Part shown: positions 52,831 to 63,696 of the stretch, piece by piece
How the letters are laid out: each line of letters opens with the position of its first letter
Numbering within the stretch: the stretch's first letter is position 1
Source: Clostridium guangxiense
GTDB taxonomy: Bacteria; Bacillota; Clostridia; Clostridiales; Clostridiaceae
Direction: 5' to 3'
NCBI RefSeq assembly: GCF_021043395.1
Contig: NZ_JAJNKE010000010.1
Span: 35,378 to 99,377, forward strand
DNA length: 64,000 nt
Program-made: the position numbers and the translations under genes
The notes under the pieces: model-generated
Database searches by the model: none
What the model was told of the DNA's origin: nothing
What the model saw: only the letters and a program-made list of their open reading frames with translations

Positions 52831-53092
52831 CCAAAACTAGTCCCCGCTATAATATAATTTTGAATTTATATAAAAATGTACTATGATGTTCAGCTGGCTG
52901 AACGAAAAAGCATTTAAATGATGTTATAACCTTAATCTTTGAAATGATAAATAATATGACCACTGTATTAATTTTTTAGTGCAATGGTCACTTATTTATT
53001 ATAGAAGAATTAGGAGAAGTTAATGATTTTTTTACTATAGAAAATGATTGTAAGACATGGAAGTTACTTAAATCAGTATAGTTAGCTGCATT

Positions 53093-53488
53093 TTAATATT
53101 TTGATCTATAAATAAAATAATTACACAGCTGTATTAGTAATCCTGAAACACATAAAATTAAAAGTATAGAAGTAGAGTTTAGGCTTACTTTGTTACTACT
53201 AACTAGAAAACTTAGTACAGCGATAAGTCCCCAAAGTATATCAAAACTTGCACCTTTAGATTTATAGCTTATAAGTTCTTTTCTTTCATCGCTAAATCTT
53301 TCACTTGTATTGTTTTTAGATTTTTTTAATAAATATGCGAACAATAAAAAGGATACAAGAGCTATGATAAAACATACCCAATATCCATTTTTCATAGTCA
53401 ACAAATCAAAAATTCCAATGACCGAAAAAAATAAAGTGAACATAATCGAACTTAGAAATATTGAATCGAGTTCCTTATTATTTTTCAT
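53093..53488 (-). CDS. Small four-helix membrane protein paired with an HTH regulator
   Basis: A 131-residue protein with four hydrophobic segments in two pairs, separated by a charged stretch (KKSKNNTSERFSDERKELIS). Such DUF2178/DUF6442-like proteins are commonly encoded next to a 65-70-residue XRE regulator, as here: its ATG lies inside the end of the regulator gene (11-nt overlap). The pair is probably one transcript. Its function is unknown. It may respond to membrane-active compounds, but that is speculation. Confidence 0.7.
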   Translation of the reverse strand: MKNNKELDSIFLSSIMFTLFFSVIGIFDLLTMKNGYWVCFIIALVSFLLFAYLLKKSKNNTSERFSDERKELISYKSKGASFDILWGLIAVLSFLVSSNKVSLNSTSILLILCVSGLLIQLCNYFIYRSKY

Positions 53489-53690
53489 TTAAATCATCCT
53501 CCTCATAAATAAAAATATCTTCAATATTCATGTTGAAATATTTTGCGATTTTAAATGCAAGAATAATTGATGGATTGTATCTACCATTTTCAAGTGAACC
53601 TATTGTTTGTCTCGATACTTCAAGTGCCTTTGCAAGATCTTCTTGGCTTAGGTTCCTTTGTTTTCGTATTTCTTTAAGCTTGTTTTTCAA
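53478..53690 (-). CDS. XRE-family HTH regulator
   Basis: A 70-residue protein that is almost entirely one Cro/C1 helix-turn-helix: KLKEIRKQRNLSQEDLAKAL, EVSRQTIGSLENGRYNPSII, AFKIAKYFNMNIEDIF. This short YozG-like class represses its own operon. AGAGGTGAAAATTTG precedes ATG 53690. A promoter lying inside an inverted repeat upstream (53754-53813) is the likely operator. It overlaps the membrane-protein gene. Confidence 0.9.
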   Translation of the reverse strand: MKNKLKEIRKQRNLSQEDLAKALEVSRQTIGSLENGRYNPSIILAFKIAKYFNMNIEDIFIYEEDDLNEK

Positions 53691-53753
53691 ATTTTCACCT
53701 CTTAGTGGAATTAATATTTATAAAGTGTTTTTTATTTAAGAATTTATAAAAAT

Positions 53754-53813
53754 GGAAAGCTAACTTTACACTTATAGTAGTCCATATAAAGTATAATGTC
53801 AAGTAAGCTTTCC
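53754..53813 (-). promoter_or_regulatory. Promoter inside an inverted repeat, probable XRE operator
   Basis: On the minus strand TTGACA (53802-53797), 17 nt, TACTAT (53779-53774). Arms 53754-53766 and 53801-53813 form a 13-bp inverted repeat with one mismatch (GGAAAGCTAACTT / AAGTAAGCTTTCC) that brackets the promoter. Confidence 0.7.
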
Positions 53814-53864
53814 GTAAATTTGAGGATATTGGTAACATGTTAATTAAATACATTTTTTTTTATC

Positions 53865-53898
53865 ATTTAAAATAATAGTTTCTAAAATTCAAATAAAT
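53865..53898 (+). repeat. 34-nt direct repeat, left copy
   Basis: It matches 56896-56929 with 3 mismatches in 34 nt (ATTTAAAATAATAG... versus ATTTAAAATAACAG...). The two copies flank the GNAT/GNAT-GNAT/ADP-ribosyltransferase segment. Confidence 0.8.
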
Positions 53899-54044
53899 CT
53901 GGCTGATGTACTAATTTTTTTTAGCATATCAGTTGCTTATTTTTATTGTATTAAATTCAGTTAAGGTTAAAGAATAAGCTGGAAGTTATATATTAGTTAT
54001 ATACAAAATGGTTATAATTTTATATAATAGGATAAATTGGAAAT

Positions 54045-54437
54045 GAAATTTATAATTTATTTACTCAATTATGGCCAAATAAAGAATTGCATAAACAAGC
54101 GTTATTGTAAGTATTTGAACGAGGGTTAGCTACAGATACTGATTATTACTTATCTGCAGTTGAAAATGGAAAAGTAATTGAATTTTCAGCATTTTATATC
54201 GCAAATAACTTTTGGCAAGAAGGGATTATTGCATATGATTATGGAATGATTGTAGATGAGAAAAATAGAGGACAAGGAATAGGCAAAAGTTTAATTGATA
54301 AGGCTTGCCCAATATCCAAAGAATTAGGCTGTAAAAGATTTGAATTAGACTTAGGTTTTCAAAGAGAAGGTGCTCATAAATTCTATGAATCAATTGGATT
54401 TGAAAAAAGAGCATACCTTTTTTCAAAGATACTATAG
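54045..54437 (+). pseudogene. Broken GNAT acetyltransferase gene
   Basis: The frame reads EIYNLFTQLWPNKELHKQAL, then an in-frame TAA at 54108 where a Lys codon would fit, then VFERGLATDTDYYLSAVENG, AYDYGMIVDEKNRGQGIGKS (acetyl-CoA loop) and FQREGAHKFYESIGFEKRAY to the stop. The N-terminal ~10 residues and start codon are also missing. The pattern matches aminoglycoside 6'-acetyltransferase-like GNATs. The segment after 54246 could still be translated from an internal ATG, but would lack half the fold. Confidence 0.75.
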
Positions 54438-54560
54438 AATATAGGCAAATTTCAATTTTGCTGTAATATCAATGTTATATACAAAGTGGTTAAAATTTAA
54501 TAGAATATAATAAATTTACAATTGATAAAATAAGCGCCATAAGAAGAAAGGATAAAAGCT

Positions 54561-55742
54561 ATGGAATATGAAATTATACATTTACCAAAAGATAAATGGA
54601 AGGGAACTATAATTCCAATAAAGTATAAAACAGATAAATATTATGATGTTATAGTAAATAGAATGGATAAAGGATTTACTATTGAGATAGAAAAGAAAGA
54701 CTTTATAGAGCCAGTAACTCATACACCAGAAGAATATGATTTTTCAGATAAGTTATATGAAGATCACTGGGAGAAGGCTTATGCTTGGGGAGTTTTAGTT
54801 AATGATGAATTAGTTGCTGCAATTGAAACTGATCAAGAAGTATGGTCTAATCGTTTAAGAATTACAGAACTTTGGGTGGCAGAAAAATATCAAAAGCAAG
54901 GAATAGGTCATGCATTAATTAAAATGGCAAAGGAACAAGCAAGAAGGGAACGTCGTCGTGCTATTATGCTAGAAACACAATCTTGTAACGTTAATGCAGT
55001 AGATTTTTATCAGCATGAAGGCTTTAGCTTAATTGGTATGGATACTTGCTGCTACAGTAATGATGATTTACAAAGAAAAGAAGTAAGGTTAGAATTTGGA
55101 TGGTTTCCAGAAAAAAAGAAAAGATTAAATGATGAAGAAATAGAAGTTAGAATGGAAACAACGGAGGATTGGTATAATGTAGAGTTAATGGTACAGCATG
55201 CATTTTGGAATAAGCATCATCTTGGATGTGATGAACATTACCTTGTACATAAATTACGTCAAGATAAAGACTATCTTCCAGAGCTAAGCAGAATAGCAGT
55301 GAAGGATGGAGAGGTAATAGGATGTATAATGTATTCAAAAGCACAAGTTGCTGATGGGACAGATATACATAAAATTATAACCTTTGGACCTCTTTGTGTA
55401 GCTCCTAAATGGCAGGGATGCGGAGTTGGTGAACTGTTATTAAGAAAAACGATGAAGTTAGCTGTAAATAAAGGGTATAAAGGAATTGTGATTTTTGGAG
55501 AACCAGATTATTATCCTAGAATAGGATTTAAAACATGTGATAATTTTAATATTACAACTGCTGATGGTAAAAACTTTGATGCATTTATGGGATTTGAATT
55601 AGCAAAGGGTAGTATGAAACACATAAAAGGAAAATTTTTTGAATCCCAAGTTTTTGATAATCTTTCGGAGAAAGAAGTGGAACATTATAATAAAAAGTTT
55701 CCTCAACTACAAAAATTAAGATTCCCAGGACAATGGAATTAA
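54561..55742 (+). CDS. Double-GNAT acetyltransferase
   Basis: A 393-residue protein with two GNAT domains. The N-terminal one (~60-185) resembles streptothricin acetyltransferases: WGVLVNDELVAAIETDQEVW, LWVAEKYQKQGIGHALIKMA and ETQSCNVNAVDFYQHEGF. The C-terminal one (~200-393) resembles YhbS: ITFGPLCVAPKWQGCGVGEL, IVIFGEPDYYPRIGFKTCDN. Both acetyl-CoA loops (QxxGIG, QGCGVG) look intact. AAGAAAGGA lies upstream. It follows a broken GNAT gene with a similar upstream sequence. It could detoxify an amine antibiotic; no substrate can be assigned. Confidence 0.82.
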   Translation: MEYEIIHLPKDKWKGTIIPIKYKTDKYYDVIVNRMDKGFTIEIEKKDFIEPVTHTPEEYDFSDKLYEDHWEKAYAWGVLVNDELVAAIETDQEVWSNRLRITELWVAEKYQKQGIGHALIKMAKEQARRERRRAIMLETQSCNVNAVDFYQHEGFSLIGMDTCCYSNDDLQRKEVRLEFGWFPEKKKRLNDEEIEVRMETTEDWYNVELMVQHAFWNKHHLGCDEHYLVHKLRQDKDYLPELSRIAVKDGEVIGCIMYSKAQVADGTDIHKIITFGPLCVAPKWQGCGVGELLLRKTMKLAVNKGYKGIVIFGEPDYYPRIGFKTCDNFNITTADGKNFDAFMGFELAKGSMKHIKGKFFESQVFDNLSEKEVEHYNKKFPQLQKLRFPGQWN

Positions 55743-55863
55743 AAGTAAAAATTACAATTTGCTTACTGACTCGTGGTCAAATAAAGAATAACATTAGAAT
55801 TTATATGTTGTTTTAAATAGGCAATAAGTTTATTGCAGATCATATAAAGGGGGAGATGATTAC

Positions 55864-56865
55864 ATGGGTATTCATCAATTTAATATAAATTCTTTATCAG
55901 ATGATGAATTTGTAAATGGAGAAGTTAAATATATTGTGAAAAAAAATCAATGTAGATTATTAGATGGAAGAAGAACTCCAGGATATATAGAGGATTATTT
56001 TGAAGATACAGCAATGTTTAGATGGAGAATTATTGATTTTGAGGATAAAGGAAATTACTGGGACTTACCTGTTGAAGATATAAAGTCATTTCAAATTTTA
56101 AAGAATTCTGAAGAGCTAGATATGGAAGCTGTAGATAGAATAACTGAAAAAATTAATTTTTTTAATAAATCAATAGTTATACAAGCAGATATAATAAAAA
56201 AAGAAATGGTAGAAGAAAAGATAAATATTGTTGAAAGAAATATTCTTAATTGGTTTAAAGATAATTCAAATAAATTATTAATTGAACAAGCTATGAATTT
56301 AAATTCCGAGGAGGGAAATAAGGAGCTTATCAAAGATATAAAACGATATATGAAGTCAATAGAAATGGATTGCATAGAAGAAAAGACATCAAGTGAAATT
56401 GTATTAAATCCAAACTCAGAATGGCTTAAAGGAATAAAGATAATTCTCGCTAAATTAGGAATTGTGAACTATAAAAATAAGATATTAAGAGATGAAAAAA
56501 TATTTGATAATATGGGTGGAGAGAAAAGGATAATAGAATATATAATTAATCGTATTGCGTATGTACGATCCTACTTTAAGATGTTAAATATTGATGAGGT
56601 AATATTATATAGGGGAATGTCTACTGAGCGTGAATGGATAAATTGCTATGAAAAATCTCTTACATCATGGACATTTAGTTTAGAGGTAGCTCTATCCTTT
56701 GCTGATTTAGATAAAAATAATAAATATAAAAATGGGTATGTGATTAAAAGGACAGTACCTATTGAAAATATATTTATGACATATTTGGAAACGGAGTCAA
56801 TGAACAAGCAATACAAAGAATGTGAAGCAATTCTTTTCTTTGATAATGAAAAAGGATACTACTAA
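55864..56865 (+). CDS. Probable R-S-E class ADP-ribosyltransferase
   Basis: A 333-residue protein. The last ~90 residues show the ART triad in order: ILYRGMSTE (R250), SLTSWTFSLEVALSFA (S268-W-T270, STS-like) and QYKECEAILFF (E319-x-E321, the ExE pair typical of arginine-specific toxins). The first ~80 residues form a beta-rich region and 90-230 is helical. There is no signal peptide, so it acts inside the cell or needs another export route. GGGGGAGATG precedes the ATG. No obvious antitoxin or hydrolase partner is adjacent. Fold assignment rests on these motifs alone. Confidence 0.65.
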   Translation: MGIHQFNINSLSDDEFVNGEVKYIVKKNQCRLLDGRRTPGYIEDYFEDTAMFRWRIIDFEDKGNYWDLPVEDIKSFQILKNSEELDMEAVDRITEKINFFNKSIVIQADIIKKEMVEEKINIVERNILNWFKDNSNKLLIEQAMNLNSEEGNKELIKDIKRYMKSIEMDCIEEKTSSEIVLNPNSEWLKGIKIILAKLGIVNYKNKILRDEKIFDNMGGEKRIIEYIINRIAYVRSYFKMLNIDEVILYRGMSTEREWINCYEKSLTSWTFSLEVALSFADLDKNNKYKNGYVIKRTVPIENIFMTYLETESMNKQYKECEAILFFDNEKGYY

Positions 56866-56895
56866 ATATTGTATTCAGATAGTTTCTTTCTTGCT

Positions 56896-56929
56896 ATTTA
56901 AAATAACAGTTGCTAAAATTGAAATAAAT
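56896..56929 (+). repeat. 34-nt direct repeat, right copy
   Basis: Near-identical partner of 53865-53898, located just upstream of ddl. It forms the right border of the GNAT/ADP-ribosyltransferase segment. Confidence 0.8.
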
Positions 56930-56972
56930 AACTAAACTATAACGTATAAGATAAATTTAAAGGAGCGATAAC

Positions 56973-58004
56973 ATGAAAAAGAAAATAGCTATATTATTTG
57001 GTGGACAATCAACAGAACATGAAGTTTCAAGAGTATCAGCAGCATCCGTTTTAAGAAATATTGATCCCACCAAATATGAAGTATATCCAATAGGGATAAC
57101 TAAAAAAGGCGAATGGTTTGAATATAGTGGAAGTATAGATGATATAGAAAATGGTAAGTGGGAGAATAATGAGTTTTATAAAAGCCCAAAGGCACAGGAT
57201 GTGTTATTTAATAAAGAAGTAGATGTTGTTTTTCCTGTATTACATGGGCTTTTTGGAGAGGATGGAACTGTTCAAGGTCTGTGTAAACTTGCTGGAGTGC
57301 CATGTGTAGGACCTGGAGTATTGTCTTCATCAATAGGTATGGACAAGGTTTATACTAAGTATGTACTTGAGCATTTTAATATAAAACAGGCTGATTATGT
57401 AATTGTAAATTTAAGCGAATATAAAAAGCAAAAAGAAGAGATAATAAAAAATATTGAAAAAAAATTAAGTTATGCTGTGTTTATAAAACCATCTAATAGT
57501 GGATCATCTGTTGGTATAACAAAAGCTCATAACAGAGAAGAATTAGAAAAAGGATTAGAAGAAGCACTTAAATATGATAGAAAGGTTCTTGTAGAAAATG
57601 CAATTAATGCAAGAGAAGTTGAAGTTGCAGTTCTTGGAAATGATGAGCCTAAAGCGTCTATTCCAGGTGAAATATTACCTGCCAAGGAATTTTATGATTA
57701 TGAAGCAAAATATCAAAATGCAGCATCCAGACTTTTAATTCCTGCAAATTTAAGTGATGATAAGCTTGAAGAGGTTAGAAAAACTGCGGTAGAAGTGTAT
57801 AAGGCTCTTGATTGTGCAGGAATGGCAAGAGTTGATTTTCTTGTTGATAAGGATACTTTAGATATATATCTTAACGAAATAAATACTATTCCAGGTTTCA
57901 CAAGTATAAGTATGTATCCTAAATTATGGGAAGCTACCAATAAAGGATATAAAGATTTAATAAATGAACTTATAGAACTTGCTATTGAAAGAAATAATGC
58001 TTAA
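56973..58004 (+). CDS. ddl: D-alanine--D-alanine ligase
   Basis: A 343-residue ATP-grasp enzyme. ILFGGQSTEHEVSRVSAASV at the N-terminus (substrate Glu and Ser), VFPVLHGLFGEDGTVQGLCK, VFIKPSNSGSSVGITKAHNR (ATP loop) and LNEINTIPGFTSISMYPKLW (metal Glu/Asn and C-terminal loop) are all present. It makes the D-Ala-D-Ala dipeptide of peptidoglycan. AAGGAG precedes the ATG. The DUF1934 gene follows after 14 nt, so the two are likely co-transcribed. Confidence 0.96.
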   Translation: MKKKIAILFGGQSTEHEVSRVSAASVLRNIDPTKYEVYPIGITKKGEWFEYSGSIDDIENGKWENNEFYKSPKAQDVLFNKEVDVVFPVLHGLFGEDGTVQGLCKLAGVPCVGPGVLSSSIGMDKVYTKYVLEHFNIKQADYVIVNLSEYKKQKEEIIKNIEKKLSYAVFIKPSNSGSSVGITKAHNREELEKGLEEALKYDRKVLVENAINAREVEVAVLGNDEPKASIPGEILPAKEFYDYEAKYQNAASRLLIPANLSDDKLEEVRKTAVEVYKALDCAGMARVDFLVDKDTLDIYLNEINTIPGFTSISMYPKLWEATNKGYKDLINELIELAIERNNA

Positions 58005-58018
58005 GGAGATATTAGCAT

Positions 58019-58435
58019 ATGGCAAAAAAGGCAATAATAAGTGTTTTTAGTGGAGAAAATGAAAATAATGACGAGCCCATATCTGTAACAACTCCAGGAG
58101 AATTTTATAAGAGAAATGATTGTTACTATGCTGTTTATAAAGAGACAGAAATATCTGGCATGGAAGGTACTACAACTACGCTTAAAATAAAACCAGATAA
58201 GTTTTCTATTTTAAGAATGGGCACTACATCAACTAAAATGGAATTTCAAAAAGATAAGAAAACTTTTTCGCTATATGATACTCCTTATGGAACATTAGAA
58301 CTTGAGATAAACACAAAACAATTGCAAATAGACATAAATGATGAAGGCGGTAAAGTTTCTGTTAAGTATGAGCTTAATATATCAAAGCAAAGTAAGCAAT
58401 TAACTAATCTTCAAATAGAAATTAAAGTAATCTAA
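58019..58435 (+). CDS. DUF1934 beta-barrel protein
   Basis: A 138-residue protein. KEGEFYKRNDCYYAVYKETE-like ISGMEGTTTTLKIKPDKFSI and ILRMGTTSTKMEFQKDKKTF with TPYGTLELEINTKQLQI match DUF1934 (YwiB-like), a lipocalin-like barrel of unknown function. AAGGAG lies upstream. It is adjacent to ddl here and close to pyrG, an arrangement also common in other clostridia. Confidence 0.85.
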   Translation: MAKKAIISVFSGENENNDEPISVTTPGEFYKRNDCYYAVYKETEISGMEGTTTTLKIKPDKFSILRMGTTSTKMEFQKDKKTFSLYDTPYGTLELEINTKQLQIDINDEGGKVSVKYELNISKQSKQLTNLQIEIKVI

Positions 58436-58566
58436 TTTTTGTAATTGATGTTTATAAATTGTTATCGTGCGAAAACTTAAGTTATACATGTTTCAAAATG
58501 CTATGTTTAGGGTATTATGAGATATGCATAATTTAATAGTTGATTCGGTACCTTATGCTATGTTCA

Positions 58567-58611
58567 AATGGAGTAATGGTAGTTAAACTTTAAAAATACC
58601 ATTACTCCATT
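58567..58611. terminator. Perfect 15-bp inverted repeat after the DUF1934 gene
   Basis: Arms AATGGAGTAATGGTA (58567-58581) and TACCATTACTCCATT (58597-58611) with a 15-nt loop, followed by GTTTTG. Probably a terminator for ddl-DUF1934, though the T run is short. Confidence 0.6.
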
Positions 58612-58698
58612 GTTTTGATTGCTAAAATTTTGTCAATAATCATAATAAATGGTTTGTTGGTAATAAAAATATCCAATTATTGTGGTGGAGTGATTTAA

Positions 58699-58983
58699 AT
58701 GATTAAAAGAAGATATGACAAAATAATAGAACTAATGTGTGAATATAAAGGAATAAGTAGAAAAGAACTATGCAAACTATTAAAAGATAAAAATTGCAAA
58801 TATATGCTTTTTCTCCTCCTAAGAAAATATGGAGTTGGGTATGAATTCATAAAAAAGGATATGCCCACATTTAGTAAAAGAACTATAAATTGCAACTTCA
58901 AAAGAGCTGAAAAGATGTTTTTGATAAACAAGGAATTTAGAGATATGTACTTTGAATTTGAAGATGAGATTGAAAAAATTTAA
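58699..58983 (+). CDS. Small conserved-looking protein, function unknown
   Basis: A 94-residue basic protein. KRRYDKIIELMCEYKGISRK ELCKLL (split here) suggests an N-terminal helix-turn-helix-like unit, followed by KNCKYMLFLLLRKYGVGYEF and a Lys/Arg-rich middle (KRTINCNFKRAEKMF), ending acidic. GTGGAGTGA precedes the ATG. It lies between DUF1934 and pyrG with its own spacing. I do not recognise the family. A small DNA- or RNA-binding protein is a guess. Confidence 0.55.
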   Translation: MIKRRYDKIIELMCEYKGISRKELCKLLKDKNCKYMLFLLLRKYGVGYEFIKKDMPTFSKRTINCNFKRAEKMFLINKEFRDMYFEFEDEIEKI

Positions 58984-59047
58984 TATATAAAAAATAAAAT
59001 AGTAGAAAAAAGTATATTTATGTGTTAAAATAATATGTATGTGCTGA

Positions 59048-59101
59048 AAGGCAATAAGAAACCTATCATACATGATAGGGTAATTTCTATTATATGCCCT
59101 C
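59048..59101 (+). promoter_or_regulatory. Nested stem-loop in the pyrG leader
   Basis: GGCA...TGCC encloses AGAAA/TTTCT, which encloses CCTATCAT/ATGATAGG around a 2-nt loop. It lies 84 nt before pyrG. There is no T run, so it is not a simple terminator. It may be part of a leader that controls pyrG; no known class is recognised. Confidence 0.5.
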
Positions 59102-59148
59102 AAGGCAATATTGTCAATACAAAAACGAAAAAATACTTAAATTTTTAG

Positions 59149-60792
<1,644 letters not shown>

Positions 60793-60800
60793 TATGTTCA

Positions 60801-60833
60801 ATATGCAGGGACAACTACCCTGTATATTTTTTT
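60801..60833 (+). terminator. Terminator of pyrG
   Basis: ATATGCAGGG, loop ACAACTA, CCCTGTATAT, then TTTTT. The stem includes a single G-T pair. Confidence 0.92.
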
Positions 60834-60953
60834 GAGTGATTTGAAAAATGTATTTAAAATAGAAAAGTATTAAAGGATTTTTAGAGTGGATATAGAATAT
60901 TACTTTATTAAGTTATTAACTTTATACTTTAAGAAAAGTATGGAGGTGAAAGT

Positions 60954-61298
60954 ATGATATTGGATACTTCGCTCAGTATAGCTTTAAAGGATGAGCTTGG
61001 AAGATATAACATCGGAAATATAAATCTTTTTAAAATTGAAGAAGCTAATAATATTTTTAAACTTATGAAAATAAAATTAAAAAATAAAAATACAGTAATG
61101 GTAAGTTTAAAGTGCCCGTTATGCGAAAAATGGCACAGCTTTAACTATTGCATTAATGATATGATAAATCAAGAGTTAATTGTATGTGGGTGTAAGACGC
61201 TTGGTACACCAGTACTGTTTATTGGTGAAAATGACAGAGTAAGTGATAGGGTAAAGCAGTATAATAGGGTGATTAAGGAAACTTATGCTATTTTCTAA
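60954..61298 (+). CDS. Small protein with paired cysteine motifs, function unknown
   Basis: A 114-residue protein with GGAGGTGA before ATG 60954. KCPLCEKWHSFNYCINDMIN and IVCGCKTLGTPVLFIG carry CxxC-WH...C and CxC pairs, suggesting a bound zinc. No further family signature is recognised. It stands between pyrG and rho with its own spacing and no obvious functional link. The 274-nt gap after it (61299-61572) is AT-rich, holds no gene and presumably carries the rho promoter and leader. Confidence 0.65.
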   Translation: MILDTSLSIALKDELGRYNIGNINLFKIEEANNIFKLMKIKLKNKNTVMVSLKCPLCEKWHSFNYCINDMINQELIVCGCKTLGTPVLFIGENDRVSDRVKQYNRVIKETYAIF

Positions 61299-61572
61299 TG
61301 CCACTTTTAATGCGGTGATTTTTAAAAATACTTGATTTTTCAGCATTTTAAGTTTAATATATATAAATATGGTTTAAAATATTATTTAAAAAACATTTTA
61401 AGTACGTACATTTAGTAGTTTTGAATTTTAAATGTAGTTTCGATTATCTCTTTTCTAAAAAATTCTAAAATACTTTTAAATATTATTTTTGTTGAAAATC
61501 TGATTTGACTTCATAAAATTCTCATTTTACAAGTTAAAAATTAAAATTAGTATTTGCGGAGGTGTTGACTTT

Positions 61573-63024
61573 TTGATTAATGATGAGTTAGAAAGTATGA
61601 CTCTTGTTGTTTTAAAAGAAATTGCAAAAAAACTGGAAATTAAGAACGCTTACAAGTACAAAAAGAGTGAGCTGATTAATTTAATAAAAGAAAAAAGAAG
61701 TATAAGCATACAAAAAGATGGTGTCATATTAAGAGAGAAAATAAGTCCTAAAAAAAATATGGTAGTTGAGGAAAAAGATAGAGAAGAAAATATAAATAAT
61801 GATGAGAAATCAAATTTACAAAAAAATGAAGTGAAAGCTAATTCTAAAAATAATGTTTCTAGAGAAGAGAAAAATGAGAAATTCAAAGAGATGGTTGATG
61901 AGTCAGATTCTGCAAAGGGAGTTTTAGAGCTTGTTGAAAATAACAACTTTGGATTTTTGAGAGGAAAAAATTATCTAACTAGCCAAGATGATATATATGT
62001 TTCTCCATCACAAATAAGAAGATTTAATTTAAAAACTGGAGATGAAGTTCAGGGAAAGGTTAGAATTCCGAAAGAAGGAGAAAAATTTAAAGCACTTTTG
62101 TATGTTCAAAAAGTAAACGGTGAAAATCCGGAAAAAGCCGTAGGAAGAACTCCATTTGAAAAATTGACACCAATTTATCCTAATAGTAGATTGATACTCG
62201 AAAAAAACAGTAATGAGTTATCAACTAGATTGATGGATTTAATATGCCCTATAGGTAAAGGACAAAGAGGAATTATTGTAGCTCCACCTAAAGCAGGAAA
62301 AACCACATTGCTAAAAACGGTTGCACAGAGTTTAACTGCTAATCATAAGGAAATAAAACTTATAGTTGTTCTAATAGATGAAAGACCAGAAGAAGTAACA
62401 GATATGCAGAGAAGTATAAATGGAGAGGTAATATATTCTACATTTGATGAGGAACCTGAACATCACACTAAAGTTGCATATATGGTTTTGGAAAGAGCTA
62501 AGAGAATGGTAGAACAAGGTCAGGATGTTGTTATACTTATGGATAGTATAACAAGACTTGCGAGAGCGTATAATCTTACAATTACCCCAACGGGTAGAAC
62601 TTTGTCAGGAGGATTAGATCCTGGAGCTCTTATAATGCCAAAGAAATTTTTTGGCGCAGCAAGGAATATAGAAGAAGGAGGAAGCCTTACTATACTTGCT
62701 ACAGCACTTGTTGATACAGGCAGCAGGATGGATGACATGATATTTGAGGAATTTAAAGGAACGGGAAATATGGAGGTTCATCTTGATAGAAAACTTCAAG
62801 AGAGAAGAATATTCCCTGCGGTAGACATATATAAGTCAGGAACTAGAAAAGAAAATGAACTTCTTTCACCAGAGGAATTAGAAGCTGAATTTAAGGTTAG
62901 AAAGATATTGTATAATGAGAATAACGTTCAGGAAATTACTGAAAGGCTTATTAATATGCTTAACGAAACAAAAAATAATAAGGAACTTGTAGGGTTCATT
63001 AATAAGGGTAAACTTTCTAAATAA
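61573..63024 (+). CDS. rho: Transcription termination factor Rho
   Basis: A 483-residue hexameric helicase subunit. The N-terminal Rho-N domain ([20 protein letters not shown]) is followed by a Lys/Glu/Asn-rich insert at ~50-110. The cold-shock RNA-binding domain ([20 protein letters not shown]) and the ATPase core with [18 protein letters not shown] (Walker A), [15 protein letters not shown] and [16 protein letters not shown] (Walker B) follow. The start is TTG 61573 with GCGGAGGTG about 9 nt upstream. Rho length and motifs are complete. Confidence 0.97.
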   Translation: MINDELESMTLVVLKEIAKKLEIKNAYKYKKSELINLIKEKRSISIQKDGVILREKISPKKNMVVEEKDREENINNDEKSNLQKNEVKANSKNNVSREEKNEKFKEMVDESDSAKGVLELVENNNFGFLRGKNYLTSQDDIYVSPSQIRRFNLKTGDEVQGKVRIPKEGEKFKALLYVQKVNGENPEKAVGRTPFEKLTPIYPNSRLILEKNSNELSTRLMDLICPIGKGQRGIIVAPPKAGKTTLLKTVAQSLTANHKEIKLIVVLIDERPEEVTDMQRSINGEVIYSTFDEEPEHHTKVAYMVLERAKRMVEQGQDVVILMDSITRLARAYNLTITPTGRTLSGGLDPGALIMPKKFFGAARNIEEGGSLTILATALVDTGSRMDDMIFEEFKGTGNMEVHLDRKLQERRIFPAVDIYKSGTRKENELLSPEELEAEFKVRKILYNENNVQEITERLINMLNETKNNKELVGFINKGKLSK

Positions 63025-63332
63025 AATCTATGATATAAAATAAAGCTAAAGAATAAAATTAATATTGGAAATAATTGTATGAGAGCGTATATGAATTTGA
63101 ATAAAACAAGTTCGTGTATGCTTTTTTATGCGATTGTAAAAAGTAATTGAAGTATTATTTTTGTAAATATAGTATATGACATATATAAAGAAGTAAGAGA
63201 TGAACCTACTGATATCAATTTGATAAGGCTGATAAGCTATGAAAGGATATGAAAGTTTAGGAAGTTAAAGATGTTTTTTAAAACGAAAAAGGAAAGGACT
63301 TCTTGCCCTTTCCATTGTTAATAATTAAAAAA
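63025..63332. other. Intergenic region between rho and rpmE
   Basis: AT-rich with no gene. The only clear structure is the terminator at 63285-63315, which serves the leftward rpmE gene and possibly rho as well. Confidence 0.5.
63285..63315 (-). terminator. Terminator of rpmE
   Basis: On the minus strand GGAAAGG, 10-nt loop, CCTTTCC, then TTTTTCGTTTT. The strand-neutral stem could also end rho transcripts, though the plus side lacks a T run. Confidence 0.85.
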
Positions 63333-63545
63333 TTATTTATCTGCTGGTAAATTGTATTTCTTTCTGAATTTTTCAACTCTACCACCAACATCAACAATTT
63401 TTTGATGACCTGTATAAAATGGATGGCATTTTGAACAAATATCTACTTTAAGTTCTTTTTTAGTAGAACCTGTAGTAAAGGTATTTCCGCATGCACATGT
63501 TACAACAGCATCTTCATGGTATTCTGGTTGTATTTCTTTTTGCAT
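63333..63545 (-). CDS. rpmE: Ribosomal protein L31 (zinc form)
   Basis: A 70-residue protein. [40 protein letters not shown] and [20 protein letters not shown] carry C-x-C and C-x-x-C zinc ligands, marking the C+ form of L31. GAGAGGTGAATATA precedes ATG 63545; an upstream in-frame ATG lies at the ribosome site. rho followed by rpmE is a conserved clostridial neighbourhood, although rpmE is inverted here. Confidence 0.97.
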   Translation of the reverse strand: MQKEIQPEYHEDAVVTCACGNTFTTGSTKKELKVDICSKCHPFYTGHQKIVDVGGRVEKFRKKYNLPADK

Positions 63546-63670
63546 TATATTCACCTCTCTCAAATATCCACAGTATTAACTACGCCATTATATCATAATT
63601 AAACAATTTTAGTCAATAAATTAGCTATAAAATTTATAGCGAAGGAATAATGTTTTGTCTCATACACATA

Positions 63671-63696
63671 TGCGGGGTTTGGGCGTAAGTCCATTA
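63671..63696. repeat. GGGTTTGGGCG element, degenerate copy
   Basis: GCGGGGTTTGGGCGTAAGTCC followed by ATT, similar to the repeats at 52701 and 52794 and to the loop of the inverted repeat at 45698-45752. The rest of 63564-64000 holds no gene that I can support. A small stem (CGCC-TAAAAAGAA-GGCG) lies at about 63900-63916. Confidence 0.6.
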
